Shown piece after piece: positions 8,292 to 16,274 of a DNA stretch of 64,000 nt (position 1 is its first letter; every line of letters begins with the position of its first letter). The stretch is from Devosia sp. SD17-2 (GTDB lineage: Bacteria; Pseudomonadota; Alphaproteobacteria; Rhizobiales; Devosiaceae): assembly GCF_029201565.1 (NCBI RefSeq), contig NZ_CP104002.1, positions 2,311,001 to 2,375,000 of the forward strand, read 5' to 3'. A program made the translations under genes and the position numbers. The notes below the pieces were generated by a model. It saw only the letters and a list, made by a program, of their open reading frames with translations. It did not search any database and was not told the origin of the DNA.

Positions 8292-9295
8292 CGTGTGTGC
8301 TCCCCTCCCCGACGACCAAAGGACAGGGTCTGTTCCCGCGCACCGGCGGCCTGATCGCGGATCGCCCGTCCCGTCAGGGACAGGAACACGGTTTCGAGGC
8401 TGGGTTTTTCAACCTGCATGGCGGTAATGCCGGTGCCGAATTCTCCGAGGAGCGCAGCGACGAAGGCTTCGTCACTGTCGAGCAGCAAGTCTTCCCCCGC
8501 GCCCGGCGAAAGGCGCTCCGCATAGCGCTGGGAAATGGCAGAGCGAACAGCGTCATTGGCGGGGGTGAGGCGAAGGCGGGCGTGGCCATGGCCGGATTTG
8601 AGGCGGCCCGGTGTATCGAGCGCCAGCACCTTGCCGCCGTCGATTATGCAGACACGGTCGCAGCCTTCGACCTCCTCGATGTAATGGGTGGTAACCAGAA
8701 CCGTGATGTTCCGCTGCTGGCGCAGGCGATGGACATAATCCCAGATGCGGTTGCGGGTCTGTGCATCGAGGCCCACTGTCGGCTCATCCAGCATCAGAAT
8801 TTCGGAATCGTGGATCAGGGCTCTGGCAATCTCGAGGCGTCGCTTCATGCCAGAAGACAGGGTCCGCGCGACCTTGTCGGCCCATTGCGTCAACTCGACC
8901 AGCGCCAGCATTTCCTCGATGCGCTGGCGGCGCAAGCGGCGGGGTACGCCGAAGACCAGGCCATGGAGTTCAAGATTTTCCCGCACGGTGAGGCGGTCGT
9001 CGAGGCTCGGCTCCTGAAAAACAATGCCCAACCTTTGGCGGGCTTCCAGCGGATTTCGTACCACATCGACGCCGCCGATCCGTGCCGTGCCGCTGTCCGG
9101 GCGCAGAATGGTCGACAGGATATGCAGCAGCGTTGTCTTGCCCGCACCATTGGGCCCGAGAAGCGCAAACACCTCCTGCCTCTGGACGCTGAAGCTTACC
9201 TCATCGAGCGCGAGAACGCGGCCGTATCGCCTCGAGATCGCCTCGACCTCGATGGCCGGGACAACCGCCAAGGCAGCATCACTCGCGGTGCTCAT
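8288..9295 (-). CDS. ABC transporter ATP-binding protein, PQQ locus A
   Basis: The 335-residue ATPase has Walker A GPNGAGKTT (about residue 48), the signature LSSGMKRRLEIAR in place of the usual LSGGQ, Walker B EILMLDEPT and the switch histidine in TTHYIEE. A C-terminal domain of about 100 residues follows (ending EKPSLETVFLSLTGRA), typical of ABC-2 drug or lipid exporters. It pairs with the permease at 7452-8291. It overlaps the upstream binding-protein gene and the downstream permease by four bases each, indicating one translationally coupled unit. Confidence 0.9.
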   Translation of the reverse strand: MSTASDAALAVVPAIEVEAISRRYGRVLALDEVSFSVQRQEVFALLGPNGAGKTTLLHILSTILRPDSGTARIGGVDVVRNPLEARQRLGIVFQEPSLDDRLTVRENLELHGLVFGVPRRLRRQRIEEMLALVELTQWADKVARTLSSGMKRRLEIARALIHDSEILMLDEPTVGLDAQTRNRIWDYVHRLRQQRNITVLVTTHYIEEVEGCDRVCIIDGGKVLALDTPGRLKSGHGHARLRLTPANDAVRSAISQRYAERLSPGAGEDLLLDSDEAFVAALLGEFGTGITAMQVEKPSLETVFLSLTGRAIRDQAAGAREQTLSFGRRGGEHTR

Positions 9296-10140
9296 GGTAC
9301 GGCCCGGGCGGGAAAATCGTAGCTATCGATGATCTGCTGGAAGGTGCCGTCGGCGCTCAGGGCGGCAATGGCTTCGTCGATGGCATTCCGCAAAAACTTC
9401 TGATCGGACAGGACGATAGCGCCGACGCCAAGACGTGTCGGCGCGAGAGGCGTCGGCTCGATCGCATGCAATCCGGCATAGGCGGCGTCGGCGCGCTGCC
9501 TGGCCCAGAGGTTTGGCGCCCAGACAAGGGCCAGGTCCACGGACCCATTGAGCACGGACTCGAGCGCGGCGTCATTGGTGCTGGAGGGGAAGGCGCGCCA
9601 TCTCTGATCGGCCGGCAGAGCCCTGATGTAGGAGACCAGCAGGATGTGAGCCGAGGTGCCGATGGTGGCGCTGATCGTACTTCCCGCCGGGAGTTCGGCC
9701 AGCGAGCGCAAATCAGGATCGGCGGTGACAAAGACATAGTCGCTTTCGTAATAGGCCCGGGTAATGGCCAGCCAGTCGGCGTAGCCCTCGGGGATCAGCT
9801 TGAAACCGAGATAGAGGTCGCATTGCTCCAACATGAGCGCATAGACCTTGGTGATGTCTTCCTGAACGAACTGGCTTTCGACGACGTAGCGCTCCGGCTC
9901 CAGCAATAGGGCGGCGGCGATGGCGTCGGCGATCGTTTCGCCGATTTCCCAGTCGGCGTCCCGTGGATCGACGCAATATCGCAATTTGGATTCGTCGAAG
10001 CGCCGACCGATTTCCCACTGGCGATCGGCATAGGGAGTGTCGTTGAATTCTGGTTCCTGCGCAGGTGAAGCACCGCAAGCCAGCAGAGTCAGCGCAATGG
10101 CGCCAACGATCTGGCCGAAAGACGTGGATTTAGTCCGCAC
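9292..10140 (-). CDS. Second periplasmic binding protein, PQQ locus A
   Basis: The 282-residue exported protein begins with a signal peptide (GAIALTLLACGASPAQ); LLAC could be a lipobox, so it may be a lipoprotein. The mature part is a periplasmic binding fold like the quinoprotein-associated MoxJ/XoxJ-type proteins: LRYCVDPRDADWEIGE at the start, EQCDLYLGFKLI in the middle and LSADGTFQQIIDSYDF at the end. It lies 77 bases after the PQQ dehydrogenase, as in locus B where the counterpart also directly follows the dehydrogenase. A role in maturation of, or electron transfer from, the dehydrogenase is plausible but unproven. Confidence 0.75.
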   Translation of the reverse strand: MRTKSTSFGQIVGAIALTLLACGASPAQEPEFNDTPYADRQWEIGRRFDESKLRYCVDPRDADWEIGETIADAIAAALLLEPERYVVESQFVQEDITKVYALMLEQCDLYLGFKLIPEGYADWLAITRAYYESDYVFVTADPDLRSLAELPAGSTISATIGTSAHILLVSYIRALPADQRWRAFPSSTNDAALESVLNGSVDLALVWAPNLWARQRADAAYAGLHAIEPTPLAPTRLGVGAIVLSDQKFLRNAIDEAIAALSADGTFQQIIDSYDFPARAVP

Positions 10141-10217
10141 ACTACAACCTCAATAGGCACCCGGACGCGACCGGTATGGTCCAGTGCGTCCGGGCAATTC
10201 GACAAGGCGCCAGGCGC

Positions 10218-11942
10218 TTACTTAGCGTCGGGCAGTGCGAAGACGTAGAGCGAGACCGGATTGTTCGGCGGCAGTTTGACGTCCGGCGTCAGCGACTGCA
10301 GGCGACCAAGGCCGTTACCCCAGTTTGCAACCACGGCGATGTACTGCTTGCCGTTGGCTTCGTAGCTGATGGGGAAGGATTCAAGCGCGTTGCTCAGCTT
10401 GCCGCTCTCCCAAAGCACTTCGCCAGTTTCATCGTCGAATGCGAGGAGCTTACGGTCCAGCGTGCCGACGAAGACCAGACCGCCACCTGTTGGCAGGGTC
10501 GAGGTGGTGACCGGCGCATACTGGCGGTATTCCCACATGTCAGACTGGTCATCGAGCTTAACAGCACGGACCTGGCCAATATTGCCGTCGCTGTCTGGAT
10601 GCGGGACGCGGGAGAAAGTCTGCAGACCACCGCTGGTGTAGATCTGGCCCGGATCGAGCGGATTGACCGTCGTGTTGGAGCAGAACTCGACCATCGGCAG
10701 ATAGATGGCGCCGGTGCGCGGGCTATAGGAGGTCGCCTGCCAGGCGCGTGCGCCCGGGTCGGCCGGGCAGTTGAAGGTGGTTTCCCCAATGACTGGAATG
10801 ACTTCCGGATTGATTTCCTTCTCGCCTGTTTCCTGATCGATCGACAGAACGACGTTCTGGGGAACGGTCTCCTTTGCCCACAGCCACTTGCCGTCGGTGC
10901 GGTTGATCGCTTCGATGATGCCGAGCTTGCCGGTGGTGACGATCATGTCGTCAAAGATCATCCGCTCATAGACATAGTCCAGATCGAGCGAGTCCGTGGC
11001 CAGATACTGGTGGTACCACTTCAGCTCGCCGCTGTTAGGATCAATGGCGAGGGTCGAGTTGGTGTAGAGCGCCTCATTGGTGACATTGGGGTCGTCACTT
11101 GGCGGCACCAGCCCTGCAATTTCGGTGTTCCAGGGATAGACCTGACCGACGCCGGCAAACACCAGGTTCTGCTCAGGATCATACGAGCCGGAGATCCACG
11201 CGGACGCGCCATAGCGGTTCTCGAGCGGCACGCCGTTCCAGCTGTTCCCCTCAGGGGTATCGCCGCGGGCAATCGTATGCACGCGCCAAAGCTCTTCGCC
11301 GGTTTCCGTATCATGACCGGTGAAATAGCATCCGCCCGGTTGGGCATTGGAGCAGTTGGTCATGCCCTGGATGATGACGCCATTGGCGACGATCGGGCCA
11401 CTGGAATAGGCAAAACCCTTGCGGTGGTCAGCAACCTGCTGGTCCCAGACCAGACGGCCGGTCTTGATATCAAGAGCGATGATATGGGCGTCACGCGTCG
11501 CAACGATGAGCGTGTCACCATAGATGGCCTTCGACCGCTCGCCACCGGGGTTCACGCCTGTGGGCAACTCGTGCTGGTATTCCCAGATCAGGTCACCCGT
11601 CGCAGCATCAAGGGCCTGGATGCGGTGATCGGCATTCTGCAGGAACAGGACGCCATCATGCACCAATGGGGTTTCCTGGGTTCGGCCCGGGCTCATGCCC
11701 CATGACCAAACCAGCTCAAGCTCCCCCACGTTCTCCTTATTGATCTGATCGAGCGGGCTGTAGCCCCAACCGTCATAGGTCCGGCGCCACATCAGCCAGT
11801 CGCCGTCGGGCGGATTGGTCAGCATTTCGTCCGTAACGGTCGTGATGCTGTCGATGGGGTTTTCCTGGGCGACGGATGCCTGGAGCATCAATGCCGAGGC
11901 CGCGACCGTAACAAGGGCCGCCATCTTCAAGTTACTCTTCAC
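10218..11942 (-). CDS. PQQ-dependent alcohol dehydrogenase, locus A
   Basis: The 574-residue periplasmic quinoprotein starts with a signal peptide (LVTVAASALMLQASVAQ) and folds as an eight-bladed propeller, seen in repeated blade-end motifs such as LDAATGDLIWEYQ, HDTETGEELWR and FDDETGEVLWESG. It oxidises an alcohol and passes electrons to a cytochrome c. The catalytic-base region reads SLDLDYVYER: D320 is the likely catalytic Asp and D322 the additional Asp characteristic of lanthanide-dependent enzymes. The usual metal-ligand Asn is Q267 (GVGQ), and no vicinal Cys-Cys pair is present. The start is GTG, with a strong AGGAGGAGGT seven bases upstream. The substrate is unknown; deoxynivalenol-oxidising quinoproteins of Devosia are relatives worth comparing. 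Confidence 0.9.
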   Translation of the reverse strand: MKSNLKMAALVTVAASALMLQASVAQENPIDSITTVTDEMLTNPPDGDWLMWRRTYDGWGYSPLDQINKENVGELELVWSWGMSPGRTQETPLVHDGVLFLQNADHRIQALDAATGDLIWEYQHELPTGVNPGGERSKAIYGDTLIVATRDAHIIALDIKTGRLVWDQQVADHRKGFAYSSGPIVANGVIIQGMTNCSNAQPGGCYFTGHDTETGEELWRVHTIARGDTPEGNSWNGVPLENRYGASAWISGSYDPEQNLVFAGVGQVYPWNTEIAGLVPPSDDPNVTNEALYTNSTLAIDPNSGELKWYHQYLATDSLDLDYVYERMIFDDMIVTTGKLGIIEAINRTDGKWLWAKETVPQNVVLSIDQETGEKEINPEVIPVIGETTFNCPADPGARAWQATSYSPRTGAIYLPMVEFCSNTTVNPLDPGQIYTSGGLQTFSRVPHPDSDGNIGQVRAVKLDDQSDMWEYRQYAPVTTSTLPTGGGLVFVGTLDRKLLAFDDETGEVLWESGKLSNALESFPISYEANGKQYIAVVANWGNGLGRLQSLTPDVKLPPNNPVSLYVFALPDAK

Positions 11943-12253
11943 GAGTACCTCCTCCTAAGATTGCTTAAAATAGGCCCAACCCGGATCGCGCGTTGCCCGC
12001 GAATTGATCGGTTGGCAGTTTTTGACTCTCAACATCGTTGAGCTAAGCCCACCGGAAGAGGTGCGTCAAGTTGCCACACACATCTGCGCGTGATGGTGAT
12101 GAGATCAAACCCTCCACCGATGCCGATAAATTGGATTGCCTTGCTGTCGGCGCTGGTGGAACCTAGCGAAAGCGTCGGCTGTAGATCGGGGCAAAGGACA
12201 GCGCTCCACGCAAATGCCGAAGTGCTGACAGGCTTGATGCCGAGGAGAAATGG
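11943..12253. promoter_or_regulatory. Divergent promoter region, PQQ locus A / pseudoazurin
   Basis: This 311-bp gap separates the divergently read dehydrogenase and pseudoazurin genes and must hold both promoters. An operator-like inverted repeat CTCAAC-ATC-GTTGAG lies at 12028-12042. The dehydrogenase side carries AGGAGGAGGT just upstream of its GTG, and the pseudoazurin side GAGGAG at 12242-12247. I cannot assign promoter boxes with confidence and see no gene. Confidence 0.5.
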
Positions 12254-12715
12254 ATGTCTGGAATAACGAGACGCAAGTTCGTTGCAGGGACAGTCGCGAT
12301 GGTAGCCGCGCCGATCGCGCTATCTCCCATGCCCGCCTTTGCAGCCGAGCACGAAGTCGAGATGCTGAACAAGGGAGAGGCCGGCACTATGGTGTTCGAG
12401 CCTGCGCTTCTTCGGATCGCCAGCGGCGACGCCGTCAAGTTCGTACCCACCGATCCAGGCCACAACGCAGAGAGTATTCGTGACATGGCGCCCGAAGGCG
12501 CGGAACTGTTTAAGGGCGCCATGGGCAAGGAGGTCAGCGTGACCTTCACCGTCCCCGGTGTCTATGGCATCAAGTGTCTTCCCCACCTCGCGATGGGCAT
12601 GATCGCGCTCGTCGTGGTGGACGACCCCTCCCCCAACCTCGAGGCCGCCAAAGCCGTTCGCAACCCACCCAAGGCCAAGGAACGTTTTGACGCGCTTTTC
12701 GCCGAACTGGAATAG
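12254..12715 (+). CDS. Pseudoazurin (type 1 copper protein)
   Basis: The 153-residue protein has a twin-arginine-like signal (TRRKFVAGTVAMVAAPIAL, cleavage near AFA-AEHEV). The cupredoxin domain shows all four type 1 copper ligands in pseudoazurin spacing: H70 in PGHNAES, C108 and H111 in KCLPH, and M116 in MGM. It is a small periplasmic electron carrier. Pseudoazurin usually serves copper nitrite reductase, but no denitrification gene is in the window. Its place beside PQQ locus A suggests it may accept electrons from that dehydrogenase or its cytochrome, which is inference. Confidence 0.92.
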   Translation: MSGITRRKFVAGTVAMVAAPIALSPMPAFAAEHEVEMLNKGEAGTMVFEPALLRIASGDAVKFVPTDPGHNAESIRDMAPEGAELFKGAMGKEVSVTFTVPGVYGIKCLPHLAMGMIALVVVDDPSPNLEAAKAVRNPPKAKERFDALFAELE

Positions 12716-13077
12716 AGCCCCGGCCAAGACAAGCGCCTGCGTGGACGAGCGGGGCCGTCTGTCAGGATACCACCTCAACCCGACCAGACCTCGTGAGGGC
12801 CTGGTCCACATTAGGACACTGCGGGTCAATGACGCGGGCTAAGTGTCCAGGCGACATCTGCGCGATCGGCTTCGACGACATGCCGTCTTCGCCCCACCGG
12901 GTGCACCGGCCCCGGCTTAGGCGGACACTGCCTAGGACCTTTAGTAATCCTCACCTGGCTGCCCAAGACGATCCCTCACCCATCGAATTTCGGCATTCCG
13001 ACCAAGGTCCGGCCTTTTCGCGGCGTCCCATGAATAGGCCGCCAAGAGACGGCGGCGAAGGTTCAAGGAGATTGCGG
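12716..13077. other. Intergenic stretch after pseudoazurin
   Basis: This 362-bp stretch holds the leader of the next gene. A frame upstream of 13078 is open from 12793 but lacks a ribosome site and secretory features, so I do not count it. GCCCCG (12717-12722) could pair with CGGGGC about 30 bases later as a loose terminator. No other element stands out. Confidence 0.4.
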
Positions 13078-13803
13078 ATGGGCAGGGTTCGAAGCGTTTT
13101 AGCCGCATTGTTGGGCACAGCTTTTTTAGCGGTGCCCCTCACCGCAGCGGCGCAGGATTTCGGGATGGGTTTCTTCAATGACTCCATTGACCTCACGAAC
13201 GCCTATGTCGCCCAGTCGGCGATGGCGAGCGTCGCCAATGTCAGACCTCTTACGACGCCACCCCCGACCGCCATCGACAGGTCGGTGATGGAGTTCGAGA
13301 GAGATCTTGAAGTTTCAGCACGCGTCCGTGAGCGCTTCCGGGACCAGCTGATACGCTCCAATCCGGATCGGGCTGCGGATATCGCCACGGCGCTGGAACG
13401 GAATTGGCTGCGGGAATTCGCCTATGAGATGGCCCTGAATGGTCTCGATGCAGACAATCTAGCAGACGCCAACACCGCCTATCTCATTGCCAGTTGGGCG
13501 CTCGTCAACAATGTCGAGTTCCTCGACCCAAGGGCTATTTTGTCAGTGCGGAACAGTATGCGGGCGGCGATTTCAAATAGCCCGGACGTCATCGCCATGA
13601 GCAATGCGGACAAGCAGATAGCTGCCGAGACACTGATCTACAACACAGTCCTTGTGATGGCCAACAGAGTGCAGATCGCGGCGACCCGCGATAGCGCGCT
13701 GCACGCCGCTGCGGCAAAACACTATGGCGACGGGTTCCGCGAGTTGGGGATCGACCTCAAGGCACTCCAACTGACCAACCATACCTTCGTCAGCATTCGG
13801 TAA
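13078..13803 (+). CDS. Secreted protein of unknown function
   Basis: The 241-residue product has a clear signal peptide (RVRSVLAALLGTAFLAVPLTAAAQ, cleavage after AAAQ). The mature part is predicted mostly helical, with FERDLEVSARVRERFRDQLIRSNPDRAADI and LADANTAYLIASWALVNNVEF. It resembles exported proteins of the DUF6683 type as I remember them, but I cannot verify this. The ATG at 13078 is supported by AAGGAG seven bases upstream and by the signal peptide. Its stop codon nearly abuts the converging ankyrin gene, and a short palindrome spans both stops. Confidence 0.7.
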   Translation: MGRVRSVLAALLGTAFLAVPLTAAAQDFGMGFFNDSIDLTNAYVAQSAMASVANVRPLTTPPPTAIDRSVMEFERDLEVSARVRERFRDQLIRSNPDRAADIATALERNWLREFAYEMALNGLDADNLADANTAYLIASWALVNNVEFLDPRAILSVRNSMRAAISNSPDVIAMSNADKQIAAETLIYNTVLVMANRVQIAATRDSALHAAAAKHYGDGFRELGIDLKALQLTNHTFVSIR

Positions 13804-13817
13804 CGGCGCTTTTACCG
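13798..13817. terminator. Palindrome across two converging stop codons
   Basis: CGGTAA (13798-13803) pairs with TTACCG (13812-13817) around an 8-base loop. The left arm contains the TAA of the plus-strand gene and the right arm the stop of the minus-strand ankyrin gene. Confidence 0.35.
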
Positions 13818-14561
13818 CTCGGCCGTCGGGTCGAGCGGTATATTGCGCTCCCACAGGAAGGCGACGATCCGGTCGCGATCCGCTTTGGCGGACACGTTGA
13901 GAAGATCCGGGCGCGACTTGAAAATTCCACGTTGGAACGTTGATCCCAACCGGTTCTCAGCAAGAGGATCAGCCCCCAGTTGCAGGAAGCGCAGGGTGTT
14001 GTGAAAGTCATTGATCGCGGCAGCAACGTGCAGCGGGGTCTCGCCATTGCGATCGGCGAAGGCAAGACTGGCGCCGTGCTCGAGCAGAAAGTCGATGTTG
14101 TCCTGCCGATTGCTCATAAGTGCCGAGAAGAGCGGCGTGCGCTCCATCTTGCCATCGACGACGTCGACAGGAACACCTTTGGCAATCAGGGCCTTGAGGT
14201 AGATTGGGTTACTATACATGGCTGCGATGTGCATGGCCGTTTCGCCGCCCCAGCCGATAGCGGTCGGATCAGCGCCGAGGCGGAGGAGCTCTCTGAAGCC
14301 CGTATGCCCCTCTCGCAGGATTTCCCATTCAAGGAGCGTCATCCCATCCCTGCCAGTCCCATTCGGATCGGCACCTTCGGACACCAGACGATCCATCTCC
14401 TCGACATCGCCCTCCATCATGGCATTGGCCAGAGCGATCGACTGAGGGTCGGAGAACGTGTCCTCTGCGACCAGTTTTCGGCCATTCATTCCGAACATCG
14501 CAAAGATCATCAGGGCTGCAATCGCGAGCCCAGCAAAGAGACCAAGCCGCTTCAGTGTCAC
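13812..14561 (-). CDS. Membrane-anchored ankyrin-repeat protein
   Basis: The 249-residue protein has one N-terminal hydrophobic helix (about 7-26, LFAGLAIAALMIFAMFGM), followed by about five ankyrin-like repeats: SIALANAMMEGDVEEMDRLVSEGADPN, then TAMHIAAMYSNPIYLKALIAKGVPVD, RTPLFSALMSNRQDNIDFLLEHGAS and TPLHVAAAINDFHNTLRFLQLGADP. Ankyrin repeats bind proteins; small anchored versions often act as inhibitors or immunity-like partners. The gene start overlaps the upstream gene by four bases, so the partner may be one of the two upstream products. Function is unknown. Confidence 0.8.
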   Translation of the reverse strand: MTLKRLGLFAGLAIAALMIFAMFGMNGRKLVAEDTFSDPQSIALANAMMEGDVEEMDRLVSEGADPNGTGRDGMTLLEWEILREGHTGFRELLRLGADPTAIGWGGETAMHIAAMYSNPIYLKALIAKGVPVDVVDGKMERTPLFSALMSNRQDNIDFLLEHGASLAFADRNGETPLHVAAAINDFHNTLRFLQLGADPLAENRLGSTFQRGIFKSRPDLLNVSAKADRDRIVAFLWERNIPLDPTAER

Positions 14562-15019
14562 TCTTCCACCCTCTCGGCCGCGTAGCGCTGGAGGTAGTCG
14601 GCAAAGCGTGTGTCGTGGAGATGGCCATCCAGGCGGTAGGGAGGCTCATGGGAGAAAACGAATGAGAACTCGCCGCTCGCATTGATGACCAGGTCGACCA
14701 CGCTCCAATATGCGCCGTCACGAGCTTTCATCATCGTGGCCAGCTGTTGAAACAGGCTGTGACTGTTCTCCGAAAGCCGGAACGAGCTTTTTCGCAGCGA
14801 GCCGTCAGTCCCTTCGACCACACCAAAACTGATGACGCTAGTTTCCGTTTCGCTGCCGTCCCACCGCGCTTCGAGGTTGATGACAATTCGTTTCCATTGC
14901 ACGCCACAGTCGCTGGAATCGCGCGGGAATTTTGCGAGATCGGAGATGGCTGATCTGACGATCGCTTCTTGTAGTGCGGCGATGTCTGACAAGCCGCCGC
15001 TGTTGCTACCGGTCGCCAT
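14558..15019 (-). CDS. Small cytosolic protein of unknown function
   Basis: This 153-residue soluble protein has no signal peptide or membrane helix. The C-terminal half (DLVINASGEFSFVFSHEPPYRLDG then FADYLQRYAAERVEE) resembles the end of YezG/DUF600-type immunity proteins, a weak similarity judged by eye only. It lies between a secreted-protein gene and an ankyrin gene, abutting the former and overlapping the latter by four bases. The three are thus one operon and may act together. Confidence 0.6.
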   Translation of the reverse strand: MATGSNSGGLSDIAALQEAIVRSAISDLAKFPRDSSDCGVQWKRIVINLEARWDGSETETSVISFGVVEGTDGSLRKSSFRLSENSHSLFQQLATMMKARDGAYWSVVDLVINASGEFSFVFSHEPPYRLDGHLHDTRFADYLQRYAAERVEE

Positions 15020-16154
15020 TCAATCAACCGCGCCAATTTGGAGAACCGAGAATTGGCCGCGTATGTCCATCTCGAACAAGGCCTTGAAGATCGGGTTGAC
15101 CGATGAAGCCTCGCTGCTCCCGAAGACGGTCACGAGAGCGGAGCACAGGCCATTGACGCTGTCTCCTGAGGTTACTGTCATTTTTCCCTGCGCGGTTTCG
15201 GGCATGGTCTCTACCCATCTTTTGGCAATCGCCTCTGCGGCAGCACCAGCGGTCGTGCAATCAGGATAGACAAGAGCGATGGCGACACCAGGCCCATCCA
15301 ACTGAACGTCGGCAATGACGCCACCAAGATAGAACGGGATGCCCTTAGCGCTTGCTTCAAGGCTGGCCTCGATTTTCTCACGCATCTGGGCCGACGAGCC
15401 GCCGTCTGGGACCGTGAAACTGGAAAAATCGACCCTTCCCGCCCCGAAGGCTGGAGAGATCACCATCGCCTGGACAATCCAGCCGTCCCCGGCCGATTGT
15501 TCGAGCCCTGTGAGGGCGGTGGCGACGATAGTGTTCTCGGCGACGCTGCGCTGGCCGTCCATAAGGATCGGCAGGACTTCGGGTCGGGCGGCCTGCACGA
15601 CCGCATTGCCGTGGGTCATGACGAAGCTGGCCGCGCCGACCGCGCTGCGCCACGGATTAGAGGGATCACGGTTGCGCAGGTCGGGCACCATGGGTGTGCC
15701 GTTCCCAAGCGCGCCCTGTTCTCCCACTGGTGCGAAGCCGTCCGCGACAAGCGCATCGCGCAGGCTGTTAGCAGAGGTGTCGTCGGCCAGGGACCAGATC
15801 GCGACATTATCAGGTATGCTGCCAAATCCGGAAACGGAGCCGAGTTGGTCAAGCGGCACTCGCGATTTGGCTTCCCACGCGGCCACGCCGCCGGCATGCA
15901 GGGCTGCTATGGGCCGCAGCTCATAGCGAAGCTGAGTGCGCAAGAGGCCGTCTGCCCCAAGGGTCATCCCTTCGAAATCGGCAAGTGCCTTAAGGGCCCA
16001 GATGTCCACAAAGCTGAATTGAAACGCGCGCCGGCTGCACCAGCAAAGCCTCTGGCGCGTGTCGGAGGGCGCTGGTGAAGGCATCGAGATTTTGGGCAAG
16101 GGCGGGCCCACAAGCTGTGAACAGCAAGGCAGAGGCAAGAGCGGCGCGGCGCAT
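15020..16154 (-). pseudogene. Secreted protein of unknown function, frameshifted after signal peptide
   Basis: The main frame (15020 to about 16020) encodes roughly 340 residues with no recognisable enzyme motif, rich in small residues (IPDNVAIWSLADDTSANSLRDAL, ENTIVATALTGLEQSAGDGWIV). Its own upstream extension lacks a signal peptide. In another minus frame, an ATG at 16154, preceded by GGAG, encodes a perfect signal peptide (MRRAALASALLFTACGPALAQ) and about 25 mature residues before stopping. Removing one base from the AAA run at 16022-16024 joins the two as PARVQFSFVDIW. Either the gene is broken by a one-base insertion or the assembly has an error. The 3' end abuts the next gene of the operon. 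Confidence 0.65.
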
Positions 16155-16274
16155 TGTCAGGTCTCCGATCGGGTCTACTCAAAAGTGAGACGTCTGCCTC
16201 CGCCAGAAGCTTGGGCCAGATTTGAGAAGTTTATGCCGCCAGTTATGCGCTTTTGCCTTTGGCTGGTGCCTTCC

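Noticed and set aside
10176..11705. A 509-codon plus-strand frame
   Set aside because: It is the antisense shadow of PQQ dehydrogenase A, with no ribosome site or recognisable protein features.
15964..16182. A 72-codon minus frame over the start of the frameshifted secreted gene
   Set aside because: Its translation is arginine- and cysteine-rich without a signal peptide; the frame starting at 16154 encodes the real signal peptide.
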